64,000 nt of DNA from Ascarosepion bandense (Eukaryota; Mollusca; Cephalopoda; Sepiida; Sepiidae): positions 999,001 through 1,063,000 of the forward strand of contig JBBBDQ010001940.1 of the NCBI GenBank assembly GCA_037127315.1, read 5' to 3'. Positions 1 to 10,200 of the stretch are shown piece by piece (position 1 is the stretch's first letter; each line of letters starts with the position of its first letter). The position numbers were made by a program, and so were the translations under genes. The notes under the pieces are model-generated. The model did not search any database. It was not told the origin of the DNA and saw nothing but the letters and a program-made list of their open reading frames with translations.

Positions 1-1530
1 GTAAAATTAGAATTGAAATAAAAAGGTATTGATAAATTAAATTTAAGATTAAAATTGTATCTTTGGTGGAGATCCATTATTTTATTTATTTTCGTCTATT
101 TATCATAAAAATCACATAATATTTATATCTGTTTAATTTGCTTTTTAGTTTCTCTAAATATTTTTTCAATTTTTCAAATTTCACCTTGATTTTTATTAAC
201 ATCTTGTTTCTTTCCATGGGAGTTAAATCTATTTTATTTTTGTTTCAATATAGTTTGTGACTATAAAATATGTTGCTTGCATTAAAAACTTCACTCTTTA
301 ATTTTTATATTTTCTGATGTACGTGTATATTTTCCCCATTTTTTTTTTTTTTTTTTTGTCTGTGCATCTTAATTTACCTATATTTTTTTTTTATAACGGC
401 ATGTATGTGTTTGCTTAGTTTTAAGTTCTAAAAAGTAATAGAAATAAATGAAGTGTGTGTGTTTTTGTTTTTTAATTCCTTATTTTTTTTTTAACCACAA
501 GCAACAAAAAAAAAACACCAAACAAACTGTTCGTTACTAAATGATTTTGGATTTGATTTAATACCACAAATGTCTCATCTATTTTTTATTTTTTTTTACA
601 ACGATAATAAAAATTTTAACCTGTAGAATCTTCTAATTTTTTAAAATCCTTTTTCAGGTGAGTGATAGTATATTTTCGTTAATTGCATTTCTTTGGGGTT
701 TATTATGATTTAAAATTTTTGCTTAAATGCTATTGACTTGAATAATTTATGATACTCTTTTACTCACTACTGAATATTTTTGTTTTGTTTGAAGCTAATC
801 CCAGCAAGTTATTTATTTTTTTGACAATATAATCCCAATTGGATGTAATTCAATAAGTGCACATGTTGAGTGTCAATACTCAATACAGATTATTTTTAAT
901 CTGTATATTATACAATATGTGCATATTTACTAAAAGTAAGATTAGGAGTTGCAAAAACAAAATGATTTTTGATAAAAAAAATGTCTATTCAGTGCTTTTT
1001 GTTATATTGAGTGAAGTGGTCTGAGTGAATATGATTGTCTAAATCCTAACATCATAAGGAGTGTAGGAAAAACAGATGTTAAAAACTGAAAGTTAATTAG
1101 AATGGGTTTTGGTAAGGATTTGAAGTTATTACAACCAATATTAGTAGAAATTATTTGTGCTTTAAGTTATTGTATATCTTTCATTGCAAATATTTTAGTG
1201 AACATTTTTTTAATATTGAGTCATAGAATTAGAAATGTTGATAATTAAATAATAAAATAGAAAAAAATTCCTGTGTCTCATGTGTCATCCTTTAAAGAGA
1301 CTTCAGACTAAATAGTATTTTTATTGGTGGGATTGTGTGTGTGTGAGGAGAGGGAATGAAGTATAAACAAATGTTGGTCATAATTATACATCCAGAGAAA
1401 TACTGAAGATGCAGGAACTATTAACTTTATAATTTAAATAATTTTGATATCTGGTGAAAAATTAATAAAATCTTCCTTGTCTGTTGTTTTTAATGAAACA
1501 TGTTTAAATGAAAGATTGCTGCCCAAATAA

Positions 1531-1572
<42 letters not shown>

Positions 1573-3020
1573 AGTACTGTATTTTTGGTCCTTTTTATGG
1601 CAACTATATTCTTTTGAAAGCCATCTTTGTAGAGGAACTGCTATATGAAACAACACATTGCTGCTAAACAAATTAACTGTCATCAATACATTTATTTTAA
1701 CAAAGCTAAAACAATGTTTGGCTGTGAAGACACAGCATCAATTAATGAGCAACCTGACTAATAAAAGCACATCATCTGCCAAAAATTTACTTGTTGTGGC
1801 AGTATTGTTTAAGTAATTAAAATAGAAGCAACGGTTTGAGAATACTTAATAAAGACTAATAAAGATACCATTACAAAGTTTGATGATTTAAACTTCAACA
1901 ATTAACTTAGAAAGTTCACAACAACCTTCTACAATTCCACTGCTGAATTTCATTACTCAAAGCTCACATATTTGAAGTATGATTTAAAAATATTATGAAG
2001 GCATTTTATGGATCCTTGGTAGCTTCAATTGCTTGTGTACAAATTCAGTACATACGATATTCATGAATTATATCCTCCCCAGGCATGTTTAGATTTTATC
2101 TCTGGCTAGTAATTGTTTTTTTAGCACATGATATTGATGCTAAACTGGTAAAAAAGAAAGAATAAATAAAAACAATTTTGTGATATATGATGTCTGATTA
2201 AATTGAGATGAGTACTTTAACCTTTGTAGCCTTACTGAGGGTCATTTGAAGTGTTTAATCTTCTTATTGCAATCATACATTTTTCTAAAATTGTCTTGGA
2301 TACTATGTTTGTGGATATTAAATTTAAATTTTGATTCAGCAAAGATTTGCCAGCCTTTTCACACCAGCCTAAATTTCATTTTCATAAGTGCCAACATGTC
2401 AGGCAAGAATTCATAAAACAAAATAATGGAATGCTATGGAAACTGTCATCTGCAGTAGCACACAAAACAAGTTTATTGGCCAATCCAAATTAAGGCCTCT
2501 GCAATCTAAAGCAACAGCACTTTCAAGATTACCTTTGAGAGAAAATGTTTCAGTAGATACAAATGATGTCTCAGTTTATCTTCACTTGGATGCTACATTT
2601 GACATTACATTTATTTTATGATAAAATTACATATACTTGCAGGCAGGTGGTTTGCCATAGTGTTCAAGGATACATGAATACTGGCAACTTGATATATAAC
2701 TATCCTGATTTTGACTTGTTTGGATGGAATAGATGACTTGCCTTTTAATGTAAAAATATTGTTTGCAGTTAAACACAGAGCCAGAGTAAGCTTCTCTTAG
2801 TTCTAAAGAAGTACAACTCCAGTAACTCAGCAGGCTTAAGCTTCCTTACATCTCTTATTTTACTGATGGACAAGACCACTGAATGAAAATGCAAGCTAAC
2901 ACTTGATTTTGTCTTGGTTCAAAGCCTGCATTTGAAGTAAAGCAACCTATTGCAATATTAGTTGTTGATTAATCAATTGAATGTTTGCATTAAATATCAT
3001 TCAGCCAGTGAATTTCTTCA
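1..3020. other. AT-rich noncoding DNA
   Basis: No gene recognised. Contains poly-T runs, an AT microsatellite near 1540 and only short chance reading frames. It could hold the PSMD4 5' region, but the expected initiator exon was not found by eye. Confidence 0.6.
1536..1567. repeat. (AT)n microsatellite
   Basis: About 15 AT units. Confidence 0.9.
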
Positions 3021-3023
3021 TAT

Positions 3024-3278
3024 ATGTTTTATCAATTCTTATTAAAAATTGTTCATCTCTGCAGAGTTTTCAATGATGCACTGAATACTTGCCAGTGTCC
3101 TCAAGATCTATTTGCCAGGTTAAATAGGGAGTATGATTTTACTAAAGTGGATCCAACAGAAATCTATGTGCAGATTGAGGTTATGGGTGAAAGAAAGCTA
3201 TTATCCAGAGTACCCACAAGGGTCTCTTTCAATACATTTGCTTGCCATCTGATACAGATACAACTCCAAACATCTTGA
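3024..3278 (+). other. Unassigned open reading frame, 84 codons
   Basis: The middle, FNDALNTCQCPQDLFARLNR and then VDPTEIYVQIEVMGERKLLS, looks protein-like (mixed charge, no low complexity) in an AT-rich setting. A possible acceptor CTCTGCAG lies at about 3056-3063. I do not recognise the family. It could be a remnant of a transposon or one exon of an unknown gene. Confidence 0.25.
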
Positions 3279-3601
3279 AACAAATAATAGATTCACTACT
3301 AACAGATATTCATAATACAATATACTCAGCTGATATATTGTGTTTAACCTAAATGATCTGACAAGTAAATGTACAGCTGCATGATTAGAGAGGCAGTTTT
3401 AAAGCAAATAAGTCTCTCAGAAGTTTTACAGTTTATTTCAGGAAGTGGCCAGAAAAATTGATCAAAGAACATTAACAGTATTTTATTATAGTTTTTTGTC
3501 TTATATTCACTGGTTGTTATAATGCAGAATCTATTCATGCAATTTCATTTTGGATACTAAGGATCAACCCAATGAAATTATTATTAGCATGATGTTATCT
3601 A

Positions 3602-3607
<6 letters not shown>

Positions 3608-3659
<52 letters not shown>
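3608..3659. repeat. (AT)n microsatellite
   Basis: About 26 uninterrupted AT units. It lies next to the hammerhead-like motif at 3772-3799. Confidence 0.95.
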
Positions 3660-3664
<5 letters not shown>

Positions 3665-3771
3665 GATCCATGTATACTGTCTTAATATGTATAGGAAAGA
3701 ATATTAAAAAGCTTTGAATTTAAAATGTATTTTTGGATAGTATTTGTTTATTTTTATTATTGTATTTTATA

Positions 3772-3799
3772 TTTCAGACCGCCCTCGGTCCTTCATCAG
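3772..3799 (-). ncRNA. Hammerhead-ribozyme-like core motif
   Basis: On the - strand CTGATGA (3799-3793) is followed by a short hairpin able to pair GACC with GGTC and then GAAA (3775-3772), the order of the hammerhead catalytic core. Stem III would be a short AT-rich hairpin. Such motifs are known in the terminal repeats of Penelope-like elements. No retroelement coding sequence is seen beside it, and activity is untested. Confidence 0.3.
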
Positions 3800-4249
3800 A
3801 AACAAGTGATTTTTAAATTTAAATTAGAAACGTATTTCGCGAGAGCGTCTGTGAATTTTTTGTTTACAACATGTGATGCGTTTGTTTACACCATGTGACG
3901 TGTCTGTTGACAGTTTGTTTTACACCAAGTTACGCTGAAAGCGGCAGATTTTATTAAAAAAAATATATTAATAAACGTAAATCTATCTTTAATAATACTT
4001 ATAAATTTGTTTTAGATAAAAAAATTTTTGGAATGTCTGAAAAGATTTTTTAGCTATTGAAATATTTGTAAAGATTCAAAACACCTAAGTCCCTATTTAA
4101 CCCTAGCTTGTGTGTATTTAATTTTAAAATCCAGTATTTTTCTTTCTTTCTGCGTGTGTGTGTAGAACTAAAATTGGAGTCTATTAGTAAACATTTGCAA
4201 TTTTTTAAAGTATAACCAGGTTGATTGAAATGGGCTGCTATTGGGGAGT

Positions 4250-4324
4250 ATATATTATTCTGATGTATACTGAGTTTGTGATTATTGAATAATCACAAAC
4301 TCAGTATACGTCAGAATAATATAT
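4250..4324. repeat. Near-perfect palindrome, 37-bp arms
   Basis: Arms 4250-4286 and 4288-4324 are reverse complements with one mismatch and a single-base centre. A third partial copy of the right arm follows at 4325-4343. I see no transposon ends. Confidence 0.9.
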
Positions 4325-4343
4325 TGAATAATCACAAACTCAA

Positions 4344-4435
4344 TGTAGAGGCTACAATATTGGATACATGTAAAAAGAAATTCTTGTCATCTTACAAATT
4401 TCTTTTTACATGTATCCAATATTGTAGCCTCTACA
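4344..4435. repeat. Perfect inverted repeat, 39-bp arms
   Basis: Arms 4344-4382 and 4397-4435 are exact reverse complements around a 14-base loop. It directly follows the palindrome at 4250-4324. Confidence 0.92.
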
Positions 4436-5211
4436 GATGCTTTCCAAACCTAGCTTTAAAATTTAACAGATATATTGACACATCAATAAAAACAAAATTT
4501 TAAAATTTGTGTATGTGTAATATATATATATATATGTGTCTGTGTGTGTATTTGTCTGTGCATGTATCTGTGTGCCAGTGTATGTTTGTGTGTGTATATA
4601 TTCGTCTATTAGTCCATATATTAATGCCTCAATAAATGAGTCTGTTCTCATATTCTTCAAATTAGAAATTACTTTATTTTGATTGGTCCACGCTGTCTAT
4701 TTAACAATGCCTTCCTGATTAAGGCGTTTGGCCTAGTCTTGAACCAAAACTCTCCAACTTGGAATAAACATAATCACTTGACAAGAAACAGTGTCGAAAC
4801 AAAATGGCTAATTTCATAGTGATATTATAACATTTATGTTATAAATTCTAAATAAATAATATTCGCTCTACCCTGTATTGAGTACCTTTTTTTAAGAATA
4901 GTGTTTCTTTGGATACGGAATTTTATTCCATCCATAACTACCCTATACTTTTGTGTGCCTGTGTGAACCTATTTAAAGAAAATATATTTATTAGAAGAAA
5001 ATTATGAAATATTGTAATATGACTGAAAAATCTTACCTGACATAGCTGCACTTAATACTGCTAAGATAATGAAAAACAGACTTCTCATTTTAATTTCAAA
5101 TCAATTGAAAGTTTTTGATGAAATCTTCTTGTAAATTAAAAAAATTCTTATCTCCCTAACTCACTGAATTTAACATCTATATTGTAATAATGATATATGT
5201 GTGTGTGTGTG

Positions 5212-5488
5212 TGTCAGATTAAATAAATTGCAGACATTGTGTCTGCTTATTTTTAATAAAATCTATTCATACTCATGGATAATATTTTGCGTATTATAAT
5301 TGAAAGATGTCAGAAATGAGTTGTAATGTTGACAAATGTTATTATTCATTTCTCAATGTACATCTGTCAATGTTACAGCTCATTTCTGACATCGTTCAAT
5401 TATAATACACGAAAGGTTATCTGTGAGTATGAACAGATTTTATTAAAAATAAGCAGACACAATGTTTGCAATTTATTTAATCTGACAT
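5212..5488. repeat. Foldback/MITE-like inverted repeat, about 125-130-bp arms
   Basis: Left arm 5212-5337 and right arm 5359-5488 are reverse complements with scattered mismatches and small gaps, around a spacer of about 20 bp. Outer ends read TGTCAGATTAAATAAATTGC and its complement. It is likely a nonautonomous DNA element or foldback; no family is assigned. Confidence 0.8.
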
Positions 5489-5668
5489 GTCTAAAAGAAA
5501 ATTTTCTGCCTAAATGCACACACATGCATATATATATATATAGTCATCCGCAGACAGATCTGTTTCACTGTATCACAGCTCATCAGTACAGTTAGACTCC
5601 GATTGCTTTTAACCCAGGATTGAAACCTGACCGAATTAAAGGCTGAATAGTTAAGTTTGTTTGAATAT

Positions 5669-5960
5669 TGTTATGTCGTGAGTAAGAATAAATAACTCAA
5701 CAACAGGAATAGGTTAATTGTGGTATTCCGTGAAAATAGTATTTACAAAGGTTATTAGTATCCAATACAAGAATAAAGGTTAATCGTCTCAACCGTCGTA
5801 AGACGTAGTATGAGCGATGGGTACTTCCGGGTCGTCACCGGAAGTCTACGACTGACTTGTTGATCCGCTGCTCGACACACTCTCCTATGTAGGTGCCACC
5901 ATTACTTTACATAGTAATGGAATAGTCCATTATAGCCAAATAGGTGCGGGCGTCCCAACA
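5669..5960. mobile_element. Solo LTR (292 bp) with 5-bp target duplication
   Basis: The element begins TGTTATGTCGTG, ends GTCCCAACA, and is flanked on both sides by AATAT (5664-5668 and 5961-5965). The TG...CA ends plus a 5-bp duplication are the hallmark of LTR retrotransposon integration. Its right half is clearly richer in G+C than the surroundings. No internal coding region is beside it, so recombination between two LTRs is the likely origin. The strand is not determined. Confidence 0.7.
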
Positions 5961-5965
5961 AATAT

Positions 5966-7148
5966 AAATATCCTCTTGTTTAGAACTTTGTTGTTAGATT
6001 AATGTAAAGATTTCCATTATATATTAAATTCTTTTCATATAAGTTTATAGCCTCATTGTTTGATCATGAACATATTTTTCCTTACTTTCAGCAACTTTTA
6101 TAACATTTCCTGGTTAATTTTGTATTTTATAAAACAATTTGTTTTGATTCAATGAATCTTTTGGGGAAAATTTTTTTTTTTCAAATCTTGAGGTTTTTGG
6201 AACTATTGAGAAAAGAAGTGTTGAATGGAATAGAACAAGTGATAATCCATAGGTCTGGAGAATAGGACACAAAAAACTTCTATCCTTGACCTTTAATCAT
6301 TTTCTGTATTGCTTTTGCAACAGGCAGATGACTGTTGTCTTGCAAAAAAAATAAAAAAATACTGGTCAGCTGCTTTATCCAGAAAAAAGCCCCCCCCCTG
6401 TCATACAAACTTTATAGTTGTGTACTATTGGTTTCTCCAGTTTCCAGCAGTTTATAATAATTATTTTTAGATAACTCACCCCACCCTCTAGATTCCATTT
6501 AGGTTAAAATATTGAAGTCATGATTTTCTTCATTTTAGCTTCTAATATATACATGTTTTTATTACCATTGGCTATCTTACTGGAAAATGACTTTTATTGT
6601 GTTGAAGAAAAAGACAAATGCTTAAATAATGACATATTATTTTCATATAGTCATGCTTTCATTTTCTGTGTATTTATATATTGTGCTTAATTTTTTAAGT
6701 TTTTCCAATTCATTGTTTTCAGATTTTGAATTTTCCATCATGTTATTTATTTTTGAGCTCAAGATTGTTTATAAAATTTTGCAAACTATTCCTGATGATA
6801 ATCTTCAATAATCCCTTGCCAATCTTCTGCACTTTTCCTAGATTAAACATAGAAAGAAAACATCATCAAATTTGCAGTTTATATTCTATAATTTTTGCTC
6901 AAATAAAGTAAAACACATTTTTTTTCAAAAATATGTCTCAATATACACATAACCAAAAGAAATAACTGTATAAACTTGGCATTTTTTTATATTTTTATTA
7001 CATTTTAAAGCAAATATAAAAAGGCATCTGTTTTTCTTCTTTTCACTGAGCACTTAGAGACAATGTAAATAAACAGAAAGGTTTTAATTTAAAAAAAAAA
7101 GAAAAATTTATATTTGTTCTTACTAATTTTTTTTTTTTTTTTTTTTAG
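5966..7148. other. AT-rich noncoding DNA upstream of PSMD4 exon 2
   Basis: Probably PSMD4 intron 1. No coding motif or repeat family recognised. Confidence 0.5.
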
Positions 7149-7289
7149 TGTGGATAATAGTGATTTCATGAGAAACGGAGACTTCACACCCACCCGACTT
7201 CATGCTCAGCAAGATGCTGTCAATATAGTGTGCTTGTCAAAAACTCGATCAAATCCTGAAAATAATGTGGGTCTTTTAGTTATGTCTGA
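7149..7289 (+). CDS. PSMD4: PSMD4 coding exon 2 (start of VWA domain)
   Basis: The acceptor AG at 7147-7148 follows a run of about 20 T. The exon begins with one base that completes a Cys codon, then reads [20 protein letters not shown] and on to NNVGLLVMS. The donor is GTGAGT at 7290. It ends with two bases of an Asp codon that the next exon completes. This is the first beta-strand and metal-site-like loop of the VWA fold. Confidence 0.95.
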
Positions 7290-10200
7290 GTGAGTAATTT
7301 TTTTTTTTAAAGTACACAAGCTTACATGATGTTTCTTTCATTTTCTGGAAAACATCATTTACTTAACTGATTGCTACCTGATCAACATTGTAGCTATAAT
7401 TAGAAATCAAACATTATCCTCTATTATTGTGCAGTATTTTTGCAATATACATTTAATATTTTATCTTAAAATTTTTTCATAATTGTGGAACTTTAAAACA
7501 GAGGTAGGTATTTATTTGTTTGATAATTCTTTGTACTCTCACAACTGCTCTATTTCTTTTTTAATTTGAGATTGAAACTGTGAGCATGACTTAGCAGACA
7601 ACTTAAAAAGAGACACCAAGTAAACTGTTTATGATTTAGCATTTGTAATAAAAAAAATCCTTTTTTATCCAAGGTATATGCATACATATATACACACACA
7701 CACATATATATATATATAAAATATTCTTCAAAATTAAAAGCACTGAACTGAGAGAAATCAATTCAGTTCACATGCAGTGAGAGTGAAACAAGTCTTGCAG
7801 GTTTATAGTTTAGAAAACACTTGTTATAGTTTTATTTGTTTTTTCTTCAACAAGCAATTTTAGCAATGTAAAAAAAAAAATGGCAATCAAACATTTCGAC
7901 CTCAAATTTGCTAGCTTAGTAAATTGGTCAATCTCTAGATGAATGGATTGAAGAAGCAGAACTTGTGTGTAATCTGTGCAGAGTGAAAAAAGTTAAGCGA
8001 GTTCTTTTGTTACATTTGACAGGTGGAGCATTTGCTGTTTATCATCAAGTGAAGAAGACAAGTCCGGTGTCAAACAAGAGATAATTTACAAACTGCTTTC
8101 ATGACAAGTTTGTTCTTATGAACAGTTTTTAACATGAAATTTGTGATGAAGCAAGTATGTGGATATATACCTTGCAGAGTTGCATCACTTTGTGGTACTA
8201 TGTCTAAGATCACCCTAGTGTGATTATCAGAGCACATCAAGCAGCTCCTTCATTCATTGTCCAGGATGAATTCAATGATTGTGAACTTACTGTTGTAGGT
8301 TCACAATCCAGGTTGTAATGAAAAATAAAATGGTGTGTAGAGGACCAGTTCTTGCAGCTGCCCTACCAGTACATTTTAGAATTGAAACAATCTCTATCAG
8401 CAATCAACTTATCAATATAACCTGCTACAGATGATTTAATTTTAATGAGTTTCTAGGTCACATTTGCACGAGAGCAGTACATCGTGTGGTGCTGCTGATA
8501 CAGTCGAGTGGGTTACATTCCTTCAGGATACCAGGAAAATGAGACCAGGATCAGTACCATTTTCCACTCTAAGCAGGATATGAATAGTTTTGTGTCAATG
8601 GAATTAAGAACATGGTCTTTGTGGATAGTGGTTTTCAATCACTTTATTGCTTTTGGAAAAAGAAGGTATCCAATGGAAATACTAAGTGCCTTGTTGTCAG
8701 GTGTGGTAGGCAACATGAATCTCGTTGATGTTAAATTGTGGATAAAAATCTGTTGTAGACACCATTTAAAGAACCAGGTGGAGTTCAAATAACTCTGGCA
8801 ATGAATCTTTTCTCAAGGAAAATGTGCTTGGGTGTGCAGTCATTAAGACTAGTGGGCTCAATTTCACTACAGAATTCAACTAGAACAAGTTCATCTGCAT
8901 TGCATCATGGAAGTGGTCGAATGTTTGAAAACCTGAAATTGCCAAATAGTGTGTCCAGAATATTCTGTTTAAACTGGTTAGGGATGGATGCCAAGGAAAA
9001 TTTTGTCTGCTCAAGTGTTTGACCTCACTTATAGATATAATGCCAGAAAATAAAAGTTTGTCCTGTTATATATGGTCAACTGTTAGACAAATATATTGGT
9101 ATATTTATGGCCAGTGCCGACATCTGTGTGCAAAAGTTGAGCGAGTGGCAGCAGCAAAGTTTTGATACCTCAGTAATAAATTTGATGGAGGCCTACTTAC
9201 AAGTAGGTGTGCACAAATGACTGGCCATTTCAAACAGTGATGCTCAAAATGTGGAGGTACTACCTCGTTCAGTTTGTGGTTGAACTTAGTGTAGTATCAT
9301 TAATAATGAGGTTGATTATCTGTACTATGGTGTCATTGAATGAATCCATCCAGAATGTGACATTAGCCTATATTTGATGAGATTTTTATCAATGAAAGTA
9401 TGGTGCCAGTGGCAGAAGTGAGCTTCTGACACTCCCTGATATCATTACCCACTGACACACATTTACTTTCTATTGGAAAACTTATATGGTACTTGCTTGT
9501 GTACAGCTGGATTTGCATTGCAACAGTATTTATAAAAGGCCAAGCAAATATGGTTAAATCTGGCTAGGATGATGTGGAAGATATACCATCACTAGGGTAC
9601 ATCAGGACAATTCTGTGCAATGTAATTCATGCATGTTTGTGCAAATTCAGTGTGTGAATTGACATGAGTTCTTTAGATACTTGTCTCTCTTGAAGCCAGT
9701 TATCCATTATTAAGAATGCTTGTTGATTGCATCTGGTGAGCAATGCTCAGTGTATCAATTTATCACTTGATCACCAATTCTGCACATGACTGATATTGAT
9801 TAAAGAAGTAAAGATATATACCAAGTCCACTGACAGCTTAGTACCCTTGATAATTTAGTCAGTACTTTTTATCCATAAAAGTGACACTGGTCAAAGTGGT
9901 TAACAATATGATAGGGCACCACAGAGGTAGCTTGATGTGATAATCATTTTATTTGTTTGACCCATGCAGCTGATGGGTGCTGTTTCTGTGTATATACTAG
10001 GCCAAATAATGATCATTTACTGACAAAGTGGGTGTCTCATTGTGCAATAGACATTGTGTTTTGTATGACAGGTTAACTTTCAATATTGAAAATAGCACTT
10101 GAGGAAGCAAAGCATGCCAATGTATAAATCCAGTACCAGTGTGGTAACTGGAAGTATAACTTCCTGTCATTGTGATGGTAAATATTACCTATCATTCATA

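Noticed and set aside
1..7148. Search for the PSMD4 initiator exon (MVLESTMVC-like)
   Set aside because: No ATG followed by the expected residues and a donor in the required phase was seen; it is probably upstream of the window.
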